A stretch of DNA of 64,000 nucleotides from Aselliscus stoliczkanus (taxonomy: Eukaryota > Chordata > Mammalia > Chiroptera > Hipposideridae). The stretch's first letter is position 1. The number at the start of each line of letters is the position of its first letter. The notes under the pieces are model-generated. The model ran no database searches, was not told where the DNA came from, and saw only the letters and a list, made by a program, of their open reading frames with translations. The stretch lies in NCBI GenBank assembly GCA_033961575.1, contig CM066729.1, positions 32,398,501-32,462,500 on the forward strand, read 5' to 3'. The position numbers and the translations under genes are program-made. This document shows, in pieces, positions 12,240 to 25,269 of this stretch.

Positions 12240-12556
12240 TCAGGGAGACCACTTCATGGACGGTGTAGTGGCCTGACCACTGCACCGTACATCTGAAGCT
12301 GCCACTGATTAATATTAGATGTTGACTATAATTTAACACATATATAGTCATGGGATGTGGAATATAGTGTGGGGATGGAGTCAATGGAATTGTAATAGAT
12401 ATGTGTGATATCAGGGATGGGGGGTAGAGAGGAGGGAGTAGTCACTTTGTAAGGGGTGAAAAATAACTATTGCATTGTTTTGTACATCTGTAACTATTAA
12501 TAGTAATAATAATAATAATAATTTTTTAAAAAAGCTTTCTTCCTGAAAAAAAAAAA
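12240..12556 (+). mobile_element. 5'-truncated L1 3' UTR with target duplication
   Basis: The element runs from TCAGGGAGACCACTTCATGG to an A-rich end, with TGTTTTGTACATCTGTAACT near its 3' end and a G-rich GGGATGGGGGGTAGAG tract. A 17-bp target-site duplication flanks it, GAAAATTAGAGTTACGG at 12223-12239 and GAAAATTAGAGTCATGG at 12557-12573, with two differences. An almost identical 3' UTR lies at 23.5-23.75 kb. Confidence 0.85.
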
Positions 12557-12573
12557 GAAAATTAGAGTCATGG

Positions 12574-14163
12574 AAAATTTTCATTCTAAATTAATCAGAG
12601 AGAAATAATATATTTTTGATTTGGTTTATTTTTGAGATATAAATGTGTAATTAGATTATTCATATACATATTGCTACAATATTGACATTTTTACATACTT
12701 TCTGAATTACTATATTAAGATCCACTTATGGAGATAAGTACATTTATAAATAAACTGAGTTACTAAAACCTGGACAGTGATAATTGCTAAAGTACATTAA
12801 AAACTAGAAAGTTTACAAAAACAATTTAGACCCATGATGATAGTAAAACCATCCTTCACTGAGTTAAAAATTAGTCTTAAAATGTCACCACATGTCCTTA
12901 TTTGATAAAATATCATTTGAATAAATTATTTTAATATGTGAATCCTGAAATGAAGAATAGTTGAGCCATTTGTGAACTGTTTATTCTATATCTACTCAGA
13001 GTCATCAAAATCACAACAGGTGAAACAGCTGACAATTCAGGAAGCGTTTAAATTTGTCTCACATTTGTCAATTACAATATATACCTCAATTTTTGGAATG
13101 ACTGGAATAGGCTGATAGGTGAAAATTATTTATCTCATGTAACTATTGTGTTCTAGATAACACTCTCCTCAAATCTGTTATATGTCACATAATAAACTGA
13201 TACATTTTGCAATGAAATGCATTAGGGACAGACAATGAGAAATCGCCAGTGTCCTTACAACTACAATTTAATAGATACTCTCACCACAGATGTAGACAAA
13301 CATCTGCGTGTGCGCACAGGGTTGAGTTCATAGTTGTGAAAGATGATGAGCTTATTCACAAGAGATATGTTTTGCCACAGATACAGAGAACTTTAGAGGA
13401 GGTTTCAACACATTGCACCAAAATACGCCTGTTTTCATACATGTTTTGTATAAAATCCAGAACTGTTATTGATTCAATAATTATTCTGACAGAATGGGTG
13501 GTCTGAAGTCATAATTGATGATTTATATTCCAAGAAGATTAGATCTTGGTGAATTCCTATTTAACAGTGTATGTCAGTTAGTTCCACAAAGTTTCCTGGA
13601 GACTTCCCACCCCAGAATTATGCACAGATCTCTGTACACAGGATGATTTTTGCATAATTTTTTTTTTCATTTTTAACAATTGTGATTATATCAATTGTTT
13701 TAAATTTACCAAAATCATTTTTAAGACAGTATTATTAAAAGTAAAAACTGGTACAGAATAGAATGCAGAAACAGACCCACACAACCATGGGAACTTGAGT
13801 CAACAAGTGTGGTACTAGAAACAGTCTTTTAAATGAATATTGCTGGGTAATTTGTATTTTCATATAGACAAATAAAAATAGCTTAATCTCCTATGTCACA
13901 TTATATGAATTCAGTCACCATTTTGGAACTACCTGGTCCAGTTGAACATTTGTATATTTTTGACTGACACTTCCATTCCTAGACATATCTCCAATGGACA
14001 TACATGCACAGATGCAGTGTACAAGCATGGGGATGTTCACAGATATAGTATTTGCCATAAACCCATAAGGAAAACTACCCAAATATTATCATCATTAGAC
14101 AGATAAGTAATAAAATTGGAATTAGGCACAAATAAAATGAACAAATAGCTACATTTAAGAATA
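12574..14163. other. Unassigned sequence
   Basis: No gene. The ORF of 85 codons at 13249-13506 has no recognised motif. No confident transposon. Confidence 0.4.
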
Positions 14164-14165
14164 TA

Positions 14166-14278
14166 CCAGGGGTGTAACAAAAAGTATACACGACTTGTAG
14201 TCATCTTTTGCTCACAGTATATATTGAGGTTTTTTTCCTTCCTTACAATGTGTATGCATTTTTTTTGCACCCTCGGTG
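14166..14278 (+). mobile_element. MITE of the 4.8-kb family, internally deleted (copy 2)
   Basis: Flanked by TA (14164-14165 and 14279-14280). The left end has GGGGTGTAACAAAAAGTATACACG and the right end AATGTGTATGCATTTTTTTTGCACCCTCG. The middle retains ACTTGTAGTCATCTTTTGCTC but lacks roughly 100 bp present in the 4797-5006 copy. Confidence 0.75.
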
Positions 14279-14280
14279 TA

Positions 14281-17019
14281 GTACCAACACATATTTTTGA
14301 ATTAAAAAATCTAAGCAGAAAATAATACAACCTATATGACTCTGTTTATATAAGTATTAAAATCAAACTAAAAATACAAGACAGTAGTACCTTTGAGAAC
14401 GAGGGGAAAGTAGTGATTCATTTAGGTTGTGAGAGGAGCTTTGTGAATACTGAAAATGCTCTAGAGTGTTGGTCATATTTATTGTCTTTGATGATGATTC
14501 AACTTATGATAATACATGAAGCTGTGAATTTTAATGTGCACTTTATGTATTGTATTGTAAATATAAAATAGTTTAAGCGCATACAATATGTTAGTAAAAT
14601 TTTAGCTTCTTTAGATAGAATAAAAATTTTAAATAGTTTTTATTATTAACCAAATTGAATTTTTTTCAAACATTGCTTTGCCCATACTTAAAGTTAAATT
14701 TAAAATTAAGATCATATACTGCAAACTGTTTTATTATCATAAGCCATTTATCTCATACAGAGAATTAAGAACTTGCCAAAAATATACACTCTGCCAATTA
14801 AAATACTTCAAAAAATTCTGAATGCAGTGCATATGATAAAATTAAGTACCTATACAACATTCCATAATAACAGATATGCATGCAAAAACACACACACACT
14901 TCGTATATATCCCAGTAAAGAAATGCAGCACATATACTACAGCAGGACGATCTGAGAATTTTATTTGATGCAAGAGACTGTACACAGTGACAACTGAAGA
15001 AAATTTTATAGTCATGACAACTAAATCTGCAAACTACAGATGCATGTAGTAAAATCATCCCATAGAAATTGCAATTCAAATTGGCAGAAATCCAATAAAA
15101 TGTTTTCAAATGTGCATTTAACTCTTAGAGATAAATGGTCTTCTTTTCTTGTTTGTTTAATGTATTTTTTTCATTTAAAAGTAATCATAAAAAGATCTGA
15201 ATTATTAAACTCATTTGATTTACTCAGATTTTATTAACAAGATAAAGCATTTGATTCAGTTCTATAAAATCATTATGTTTTAAATAAGAAGGTATTAAAG
15301 CCATATAATTTAATTCTCATTATACAGATGTGCAAATTAAAAACATTCAAAGTTAGAGGAAAGAGCTATAATGGCAAGAGATAACTTGCATTCTTATGAA
15401 GGAAACCAAAATAGCAACATTTCTCTTTGTATACAAATTTTCCACAAATGATAATACACACAAATAAAATTCAGAAATCAGTAGCAAATAAAATAAATTA
15501 TACTCAAATATATTTGAGAAGTCTGAATTCTATAACACCCTTGTAAGGATTAGCAATTGCCATTAATAGTTATTAATGGATCATACAAAGGAGATTCATA
15601 GATATGAAAGGATAACTAAAGTTCCAGTGTTTAACAAATGAAAAACGATTAACCCAGATTTTTCAAAGGTTATTTGGCCACAGAGCACACTTCTATTGTC
15701 CCCCATAACCCTTACCAGAGCATTGTTGAGGATGAATTCTTGTTGTTTTTGATTAGGCAGAGATGCAATGGAAGGAAATTTATAAGAAGTTGCCTGAGGT
15801 TTTTCCATCTCACTTCAAGGAGAAGACACAGGGGCAGATTGGTCAAAACAGATGCAGAGGCAAAATTTGCTTCTATATCTACCAAGTAAAATTTGAAAAT
15901 CTACAAGTAAATTTTCTATCTGCAAATCAGAAATCCCTGAAACAGTGCCTTCTTCTGGATTCCACTGTTAAAAATCTTCCTACATTTGTTGTTACTTCCT
16001 TTAGAGATGATTTCTCTCTTTTTTTTTTTTTTAATTTTGTACTGGTTATCTAAGTAAAGTTAAATTTTACACTGCTCTGCTATATATCTAAAACTAAGGG
16101 CCTTTCATAGGAGATTTCTTTCATGAGGAATGTGTGAATATGCTTTATGAAATTCAAACTACTAAACAAATGTATGCATTGATTACTCCACTATCCATTC
16201 GACAAATTATTACTGAGTAATAAGCTATGCATAAGCTCTAAGTTACAAAGAGGAAATAAGAAAAACAACAAAAGAAACAAAAACATTTCCTGCCCCCATA
16301 GAACTTGAACTTGGAAGAGGATGTTTGTAAGTGAAATAAAATTCATTTTGAAATATCATGGAATACAATGAAAATAAATATTAGAGAAAACAATTTAAAA
16401 TGTCAAAGAAGAATAAATGAATAGGGGAGAGAAAAGTGGGTCAAGGAACATTCACAGAAAAAAAAAAAAGATTTTCTTTTATCCCCACTCTCCTTTTTTT
16501 ATGAGTCTTAGGTAGGAATATGAGTCTGAGAGAAGAATAACACTATATATTGCATTCAGGGACCACATATTTGTATCAATAGGTAAAGACACAAAAGAAC
16601 AGACCTTGTTCATGGAAATATTTTTTGTTATATTTATATTTATGTAAGAAAAATAATTCCATTACTGCCATCACGTTTTTCATCCTCTTGAAAAAAAAAA
16701 ATCCCATAGTATTAGAACAAGTTATGTCAGAATCTGGTATGAAAAGAAGAAAACTAGAAGTGAAATGGGGAAGTAGGGAGGTACTAAAGAAAATTTCACC
16801 TAGTTTCATTTATTAAATATGATTATCTTAGATGATTTATTGAATCTTGACCTAATCTCTAGATTAGAAATAAAAAGATTTGCAGAAATAAGGTAAATTT
16901 CTATTTGTATATGCAAATATTTTCCTGAAAAAAATAAATCATCAATGTTGAGTTAGGATAATAATGCTATATAACAAAATTTTCAAAGAATAAGGTGAAG
17001 ATATTCCCACTAGTCTTTA
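14281..17019. other. Unassigned sequence, about 2.7 kb
   Basis: ORFs of 60-103 codons overlap on both strands near 14.8-16.8 kb without recognisable domains. Segment 15660-15900 has overlapping frames on both strands, typical of chance. A weak MIR-like phrase (ATTATACAGATGTGCAAATTA) occurs near 15317. Nothing else is supported. Confidence 0.4.
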
Positions 17020-19010
17020 TTTACTTTTATTATGTTGCAGTAAGTACATTTAGTGAGATCTACCGTCTTAATATAGATTTTAAGTGTACAATACAGTATT
17101 GACTGTACAAACAATATTGTTCAGCACATTTCTAGACCATATCTATTTTGCATAAATGAAAATGTATACTCCTTTACTAGAAATTCCCCATTTCTCCTTC
17201 TTAGCGTTCCCAGAAACCACTATTCCATTCTCTGCTTCTAAGAGCTTGATTATTTTAGATACCTCATGCAAATGAAATCATTCAATATTTGTTCTTCTGT
17301 AACTGGCTGATTATAATTACTATAATGACCTAAAGGTACACGCATATTGTCACATATTACAGGATTTCTTTTTCCTTTTTTAAAAGCTGAATAATATTCC
17401 ATTGTGTGTATATACCATATTTTATTTATCCATTCATCCATCTATGCACACTTAGGTTGTTTCCACATCTTGGCTATTGTAAATAGTGCTGCAAAAAAAT
17501 CTTGGGGGTGCTGCCATCTTTTCAAGATCCTGATTTCAATTATTTTGTATAAATACTCAAAAGTAGGATTGCTAGATCATATAGTTACATTTTTAATTTT
17601 TTAGAAACCTATGCTCTTCTGCACCATTTTACATTTCCATCAATAGTGTATAATGTTTCCCTTTTCTCTACATCTTCACCAATGTTATTTTTATCTATTG
17701 TTTTGTTAATGGTCATCCTAACAAGTATGAAATTGATTTCTCAGTGTGGTTTTAATTTGCATTTTACATTGAATATCTTATATATCCATTATCCATTTGT
17801 GTATCTCCTTTGGAAGAATGTCTATTCAAGTCATTAGCCCATTCTGTAATCATGTCATTTGTTTTTTGCTACTGAGTTTAAGGAGTTTCCCTTATTTTGG
17901 AACATAACCCCTTAACAGGTATATGGATTGTGAATATTTCTTTCCATTCCATAGGTTGCTTTTTCAATATGTTGATTGTTTACTGTGCAGAAGCTAAATA
18001 TTTGATGTTGTCCTACTTGTTTATTTTTGCTTTTGTTGCCTATGCATTTGGTATCATCTCCATGAAATCCTTGTCAAGACCAATGTCATGAATATTTTTC
18101 CCTATGTTTTCTTCTATGATCTTTATTGTTTCAGGTCTTACTTTAAGTCTTTCATCCATTTTGAGTTGATTTTTTGTGTATGGTGTAAGATAAAGGTCCA
18201 ATTCTTTTACATATGGAAATCCAGTTTTCCCAACACCATTTTTTTGAAGAGATGGACATTTGTCTTTTGTGTAGTCTTTGTACTCTTGTCAAGATCAGTT
18301 GACCAAAAATGAATGGATTTTTTTTTTTCTTGGCTCTCTATTCTGTTCTGTTGGTTATATATCTGTCTTTGATTACTGTAGTTTGGTAATATATTTTGAA
18401 ACTAGAAATGGTGATATGTCTAGATTCTTGCTCAAGATTGTTTCCCAGAGTAATTGTGATTCCATCTGAATTTTAGTTTTGTTCTTTTCTAATTCTTCAA
18501 AGAAAATAACATTGAGATTTGATAGAGATTGCACTGAATCTGTAGATAGTTTTGGGAAGTATTTTAGCAATATCAAGTCTTCTAATCCTTGAATGTGGGA
18601 GCCTTTCCATTAATTTGTGTCTTAAAATTTCTTTCATTCAATATTTTGTGGCTTTCAGTGCACAACTCTTTCAACTACTTCATTAAGTTTATTTCTATAT
18701 ATTTTGTTGTTTTTCAGGCTATTGTAATTGGGGTTGCTTTCATAATTTCCTTTTCAGATACTTCATTGTTACTGTACAAAAATGCAACAGTTATTTATTT
18801 GTATGTTGATTTAGTATCCTGCAACTTTATTAAATTTGTTTCAGTTTTTTACATGTAAAATCATGTCATCTACAAACAATTTTATTTCTTTTATGATTTA
18901 GATGTCTTTTATTTATCTTTATTGCATCATTGTTCTGGTTAGGATTTGGATCTGTTTTACAGAAGTGGGTAAAGTGGGGTATCATTGCCTTTTTCCTAAT
19001 CTTAGAAGTA
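17020..19010 (-). mobile_element. L1 (3' UTR and ORF2 C-terminal half), antisense
   Basis: About 2 kb of antisense L1. It starts with 3' UTR phrases, then AATAATATTCCATTGTGTGT, TCTTGGCTATTGTAAATAGTGCTGC, AATTTGCATTTTACATTGA, TTTTGAGTTGATTTTTTGTG and ACATTGAGATTTGATAGAGATTGCA. These are complements of the ORF2 cysteine-rich and RT/C-terminal region. All frames are broken, and the many small ORFs from 17250 to 18858 are shadows. Confidence 0.9.
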
Positions 19011-21079
19011 AAGACTGATCAATGAGTGTTCTGTTTTACTGTCTCCCTCTCCAAAGAATTAGCAAACAGGCAAGGAGTTACTTTTTATTGAGTTGTTTAC
19101 TCTTGAGAGAACTGTTCAAGAGAAGAGTTTAATTTTTGTGGTTACAATAATTTTATCTTGTTCTGAAGACACAGTGTAGTAATCCTAGGAAACAATATAT
19201 TTTTCTTACCAGGTCTTGCTGAAAAACTATGAAGTCATCTCCAGTTTATTTGCATATTTTCCAAAAGGTACATGATTAAATAAGTACTTCAATCTTCCAA
19301 TTACCAACATATATGAGGAATACTATTTAAAACACCATGTATTTTATTAATATATTTATAAAACACTTTATGTTTGTTAAATGGATTCAAAATCTTAAAT
19401 GCAGATCCAATTCTCATATGTTTAAATAATTTGCAGAAAGGTATATGAAAATGAATAGGGCTAGAAATTGAAATTTTTCCTTTTTTAAATAATGTTCATT
19501 AAATGTAGACTATGAATGCTTTCAAAATTCAGGTATCTCATAAATATACTAGGAGTTATGTTTTAAAATTTAACTCCTGCTGACTTGGTCATTCTCAATG
19601 CCTTCTACTCAGTTATATAACAAATAATTTATTTTCTCTACTGAGATAAACATTTCTCTCAACCCTGCTGGAACAAGAATCATATTACAGATTAAAGATA
19701 AAGTGTTAATTGTAAAGAGAAACTAATAATTAAAACTGTAGATAATTCTAGAATTTTAAGTTCCAAAACAGTATTCAAGTTAAATTGTTCTTTATAAATG
19801 AAAAATATAAATTAATTTGGGTATAAAATATACAATTTCTTCCCTGATAACTATGTAAGAAATAAAGCCATTATTTTTATTTAAATAAGAAAAAAAAAAC
19901 AAAAAAGAACAGAAATCAACACCCTGTCTGGCTCATCTCATCTTCTCCCTTTGCTTCACTCACCTTTGCTTCAGCATTTTACCCGAGCTCGGCAAGACAC
20001 AATGTCAGTTCTTTTGTGACATTACCTTGCACCAAAAAAATGAGTGATGGGCAAGGAGAACACTTTGTTTTAAAAATAAAATTTCTGTCATGTGAATTTA
20101 GTGGCAAATAAATGGAAAACAAAGAAAGCCAAAATGAAAGAAGAACCACCAGGCTAATGGGCGTTATTTAATGTTTCAATTTATTTTTATGATATACCAA
20201 TTCAGGGCAAGTATCCATTATTAATGTCTTTACCCAAGTTTGCCTATTGTTTTTATGGTGCTTTGTCTGAATCTTATTTCCTTTTTTCATCCAGAAGTTG
20301 TATAAATTGTTTCTCAATGTGTGTTCTTGCTCTTATTTTCATGTACAGTTTTCCTGATATTCTGCACACTAATTCTCTTATGTAGAGGCCTCTCACACTC
20401 AAAATTTAAAGGAAGTGTCTGGCCTGTCTATTTTAATTAGGAAAAAACTCTTGTAGCAACTTCCTGGAATCTCTTACCATGGAACCTTCTCTTTATTATT
20501 GGATAATAGACTCAATTTTCTTTACCGATTCTTTATTAAATCATTTCAATTCAGACAATATTTCTGAGTTTTGTTCTTTTTGTACTGTATTTAAACATTA
20601 AAATGGAAAATGAAATATATCTGCCTTGTTGCAAGGGCATTATATATTCTTTTGACATTAATTACATCATGTATGTCAACAGACACATATTATGATCTGA
20701 GTGTGCTTCTCTGAGCTGTCGTTCTTAGACCGTAATTATAAAATGATGAAATTTAGATGAAGAAAGTCAATTAAAGTGTGCAGTGTGTGAAGAAACATAG
20801 AAGAGAAATTTTTCTCTTTATTGACTACCTCCTGTGGAGAGAATGCATGCTTATTTGGTTTTTCGGGTACTCCTATTTCCAATTTGTATTCTCAGTGGTA
20901 GAGATGGTACAGGCATACTAATCAGTAAATATCAAGTAAATTACACTAAACAAATATTTACCGTTTCACATGTGAATGCAAAAAAAAAGTAACTGCGAGG
21001 AAATGATTTGTTTAAATAGGAGATATTTGCTTCATTCTTAATCGGTCTGGGTCAGACCTCACCATGGGGTTATCAAAAG
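19011..21079. other. Unassigned repeat-poor sequence, about 2 kb
   Basis: No ORF of 60 codons or more is seen and I recognise no transposon. It is AT-rich. It may be unique intergenic or intronic DNA. Confidence 0.45.
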
Positions 21080-22050
21080 CACCTATACGAGCATTTTGTA
21101 CATTGGAAGAGTCAGCATTATAAAGCCCAAGCTATCTACAGATTTAATTAGATCCTAGTCAAAATTGTATAGCATCAACAATAACTAAAACACATTTTTT
21201 TTGGGTGGAGATTAATAAACTGATTCTAAATGTTATATGGACATCAAAGATTCAACGAACAGTCAAAAAAATCTTATAGAAGAATCTAATGGGAGAATTT
21301 ATGTAAACAGTTACCAAGATTATACTAAAACTATGACAAGACAGAATAGTATTGATGAAGAGATAAATAGGCAAGTGCAATATAATTAAAACAAACACAA
21401 ATATATAAAGCCCTCTTCTGAAAAAGTTCAATCCAAAGGAAAAGGAAAATTTTTCGTTATATTAATGAGGGGACATTTGTATATGAAAATGAGAAAAAAA
21501 TAAATGTGAACCCCTAAATCATACCATACCAATAAAAAGTAATTGAATTTTGATTGTAGATCCAGATGTGAAAGCCAAAATATGTATAGCTTTTAGAAAT
21601 AATAGGAGAATATCTAATTAGCTTGGCTTGGGTAAATATATTTTGAAAAGAAAATACACACACACACACACGCACACACCACACACACACACCATAAAAT
21701 AGAAATATTGATAGATTAAACTTCATTAAAGTTATCATAAGAGCTTCTGATCTTAAAAAAAATCATAATTAAGAAACTGAAAATGCAAACCAAGAGTGAG
21801 AGAAGATATTTGCATTATGTATGTCTTACAAAGAACTCACAGCCAGCTTATATAAAAACAAACAAATACACACACACACAAAAAAAATTGTACTAATTAA
21901 TACAATGAAAGTAGACAATCACTTTTTTAATGGGCAAAAGCCTTCATAGGGCACTTTGAAAAGACATCTAAGTGGTAAATTCACATTTGAAAAGTTGTTT
22001 AACATCATTAGTCATTAGAAATTTTAAAATAATGTCCAAAATATTTTTAC
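21080..22050 (+). mobile_element. Old L1 ORF2 fragment, sense strand
   Basis: Degenerate sense L1 ORF2 phrases: CCTAGTCAAAATTGTATAGCA, CTGATTCTAAATGTTATATGGA, ATAGTATTGATGAAGAGATAAA, CAAGTGCAATATAATTAAAAC, then AATGGGCAAAAGCCTTCATAG and CATTTGAAAAGTTGTTTAACATC. An (AC)n tract at 21656-21697 interrupts it. No open frame remains. Confidence 0.8.
21656..21697 (+). repeat. (AC)n microsatellite inside L1
   Basis: ACACAC run with one GC and one CC interruption. Confidence 0.9.
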
Positions 22051-22550
22051 CATCACCTCCTGTATATACATACATATTTGTATTATTCTGGGAGCGAATA
22101 TGTTTCTGATTCAAGACAGACTATCATTTCTTACAACAATAGCCACATCAGTCCCCACACTCCTTTCTCTGTCTCAGGACAATGCAGTGACAGTCATATA
22201 ATTATGCTTGTGCACTCGATAGAGTGGGTCATAAATGACAGTAGAGGACCTCAAAATTAAAGACTACACAATGTCCCCCTCTTCTCCAAAAAAGGAGAAA
22301 ACTCTTCACTTTGTAATGTTTTACATCCAGTTGAAATGTAAGTGCAGGGTTCAACCCAGTAGGAGATAAGCAGGATGAAAAAATAATTGGTTCTATCATT
22401 ATATCATTTTTCCTTGTTTAGGAAGCCCTCACCATTTAAAAAAAAAAAGTCATGATAGTATCCATTAAGTACTATTTCCCTAACAGTACCACAAAAGATG
22501 TTTTTGCATAATCATCAGAAAGAATGAAACTATAAAAACAAAAAACAAAA
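22051..22550. other. Unassigned insert between L1 pieces
   Basis: About 500 bp that does not read as L1. It separates two pieces of sense-oriented L1 sequence, so it may be an unrecognised insertion or a rearranged segment. There is no gene. Confidence 0.35.
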
Positions 22551-22559
22551 AAAACCCTG

Positions 22560-23110
22560 CTCTTAGGTAGTGTTTCCAGGGAGGTGGGGTAATTAAAACT
22601 CTCATATACTGCTGGCAGAACAAAAAATTATTACAATCGATTTGGAGAGCTTTTGGCATCATCCATCAAAGAAATTATAACTTCTATCATTGCCAATAAA
22701 ACCTTTTGTGCATATGTTTATCTAAAACATGTTCTCAGAATCAGTTATATCATCATTATTTACAATAGCTTCAAACTGGAAAGAGCTCAGATGCTCATCA
22801 ATAATAGAATGGATAAATCAATTATCCATTCTATGGTCATATGATAGAATAGTTTAAGAATAATGCAAATGAATGAACTGTTGCTAAAGATTGTATGCAA
22901 AATCTCATAAGACTAAGTTTAATGTTCAAGTACTCAAGAAACAACATAATGGTAGTTTAATGTGCCATCAGTTGCTATACCAAAAGCTAAGGATATTGAT
23001 TATAAAGTGAATTATTAAATAACAATTGGAGTAAAAATGAAAATAAAATGTACTGGCATGAAAATATCTCCAGGATAAAAGATATAAAGTGTGAACAATT
23101 AAATGGGTAG
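22560..23110 (+). mobile_element. Old L1 3' part, sense strand
   Basis: L1 3' phrases are visible, including GTAATTAAAACTCTCATATACTGCTGG, TTTACAATAGCTTCAAACTGG, GATGCTCATCAATAATAGAATGGA and TTCTATGGTCATATGATAGAATA. Diverged and non-coding. Confidence 0.75.
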
Positions 23111-23214
23111 CATGCATAGTCTGACACCAGCAAATAGAGCATACAGTATGACTTGAATGTCATGTATTATATTTGTTTATGCCAAGATGGTGTTTAGAAA
23201 GATTGGCACAGAAA

Positions 23215-23290
23215 AATATTAACAGTATTGCAGAGTTTAGAGCCTTTAGAATCACAATGCCTAGGTTTGAACACTGGTCTCTAAGACTTA
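23215..23290 (+). repeat. MIR fragment
   Basis: TTAGAGCCTTTAGAATCACA, AATGCCTAGGTTTGAA and ACACTGG follow the order of the MIR SINE tRNA-like head (gag, tctgga, cctgggttcgaatcc). Ancient and diverged. Confidence 0.5.
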
Positions 23291-23299
23291 GTCTTAGAG

Positions 23300-23762
23300 A
23301 CACAAAGGAAAAACTGATGAGGACTAGATGGGACTGGGATGGACATGATGGAGAAGGGGAAGGGACGAGGCAACATAAACTGATAACTACAATACTACCG
23401 CAGAGACAGAAGAGACAGTTTAGGGAATATAATCAATAATGCTGTAAATTTTTTTTTTAGGGAACCAGATGGACTCATGTCTTGTCAGGGAGACCACTTC
23501 ATCGATGGTGTGGTGGCCTGACCACTGCACTGTACATCTGAAGCTGCCCCTGAATAATATTAGATGTTGACTATAATTTAACACATATATAGTCATGGGA
23601 TGTGGAATATAGTGTGGGGATGGAGTCAATGGAATTGTAATAGATATGTATGATATCGGGTGTGGGGGGGCAGTGGAGGGGGGGAGTCACTTTGTAAAGG
23701 ATGAAAAATATAACTAATGCATTGTTTTGTACATCTGTAACTAATAAAACAAACAAAACACT
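23300..23762 (+). mobile_element. L1 3' UTR with repeated modules
   Basis: An upstream module (AGGGAATATAATCAATAATGC) is followed by one starting TCAGGGAGACCACTTCATCG, then AATATTAGATGTTGACTATAATT, GGGTGTGGGGGGGCAGTGGA and TTGTTTTGTACATCTGTAAC. From 23486 on it closely matches 12240-12556. The 88-codon ORF at 23173-23439 is non-coding UTR. Confidence 0.85.
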
Positions 23763-24379
23763 GATCTCAACAACTATTAGCTGTATAAAATAACAATGTT
23801 TCAAATATTTGTGAAGTAGTTACTGTTACTCTCAGTGCTTGGTTTAAACATAGGTAATGGGAATAATATTTAACTTCAAGCACAAGTTTTTTTTGGGGTT
23901 ACAGACAAGATAGAGTGTTGATGCATTGCAAGTAATTATAATAACTTGAATATTGATTATAAATTATACTGATTTTATATTTTAATGATTATCACTATTA
24001 CTATTATATTAACAGTAATAATATCTTGGGAAAAAAATTAATTGAACCAGAATAAAACTAAATTTAATCATTTAGATTTAATTATTATAGTAGCAGAGCT
24101 ACAGTGAATGTTATATTTTCAACAGTGATATGTTATGCCAAGGTAAAGGCTGCGATTTGAAAGAGTAGGTCTCTGAGACTTGGGATAAGAACTTGAAAGC
24201 TTGAACTCATAGAATCCCCTAAACCCTCTAAATATGCTGAAGTGGCTCGCTTTTCATTTGCTTGAACATGATTCACAGGGCAATTACTTATGTCTCTCAG
24301 TACCTATATATGCACCTATCCCCTCCTGTCTGGAAAATCAGCAAGTAGGGTTATCTAACAACACAATCCATTTGAGTAA
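23763..24379. other. Unassigned sequence
   Basis: No gene. The 3' part may belong to the retroviral fragment that follows, but I cannot show it. Confidence 0.35.
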
Positions 24380-24741
24380 GAACTGGGCTTGCCAAGGGAG
24401 GAAAGGCCCTATACATTCAAGGATGTGCAGAACCTAGCCAGATGGAAATGGACAGATGGGCAGTGGCAAATAGCTGACTGGCTTATCAGAATCTTGAAAC
24501 AAAATCAATGATAGTTTGGGGACAGAGGGTCTTGGGAAAAGGTATGTGAATTGACATCTGCAAAGCCATGTAGTATGAAGATATTTGTATTGCATATTAA
24601 TGCCAGTTAGAAAGCACCTATTAAAGACATAACCAAGTTAGTTCTCAGTAACTCAGAATGACTTGTCCAGCTGATGTCCGCCATCCTCTGTCACTTTGTA
24701 TACATTGCACTTGCCCATCCAGTTTTAGAAAAATGGATTCA
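24380..24741 (+). mobile_element. Endogenous retrovirus pol fragment, RNase H part (broken)
   Basis: Frame-by-frame reading gives a decayed RNase H-like stretch around 24430-24620 (Lys-Trp…Asp/Gly-Gln…Trp spacing, then a Gly-Thr-Glu-Gly-Leu-Gly-Lys phrase), with several stops and frame changes. It is collinear with the integrase part resuming at 25270, and a SINE with a perfect target duplication separates them. It is an old inactive copy. The class (I or III) is not resolved. Confidence 0.5.
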
Positions 24742-25254
24742 GGGGCCGGCTGAATGGCTCAGTTGGTTATGAGTTGGCTTAGAGAGCGTGCTCTGAGCAA
24801 CAGGGCAGCTGATTCGATTCCCACATGGGCCAGTGAACACTGTGCCCTAGCTGAGCTGTTGCTGAGCTGCCAGCAAGTGGCAGGATGGCTCATCTGGTGT
24901 AACAACAAGATTGCCTGTTCAATGGTGGGCTATGCCCACCCTCAACTTAAGACTGAACTCAGCACCTTGAGCTGAGCTGCCACCCAGATGGCTGGGTGGA
25001 TAGGGTGTGCACTCTTAACAATAAGGCTGCTGGTTCGACTCCCACATGAGATGGTGGCTATGCTCACCCACAATTAAGATTGAACATGGCACCTTGAGTT
25101 TAGAGACCACGAGCTGCCGATGGGAAGCCAGATGGCCACTGGCGCCCTCCACAATGAAGACTGAAGAACAACTTGACTGGTCCCCTGCCCCAATTTCCCA
25201 ACACTGTTGTCCTCCCCCAATTCCCCAATAAAAATCTTTGAAAGCAAAAAGAAA
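24742..25254 (+). mobile_element. Compound tRNA-derived SINE, full length
   Basis: Starts GGGCCGGCTGAATGGCTCAG (A-box-like) with a B-box-like GATTCGATTCCCA. A second tRNA-like unit begins near 24990 and has its own B-box GGTTCGACTCCCA. The tail holds CCCCAATAAAAATCTTTG, meaning AATAAA plus a pol III-type TCTTT. A perfect 15-bp target duplication, AGAAAAATGGATTCA, lies at 24727-24741 and 25255-25269. It interrupts the retroviral pol fragment. Confidence 0.92.
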
Positions 25255-25269
25255 AGAAAAATGGATTCA

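Noticed and set aside
15596..16053. Overlapping ORFs of 70-96 codons on both strands, possible exon
   Set aside because: No recognised protein and no convincing splice-site pair with an open frame. Frames overlap in opposite directions.
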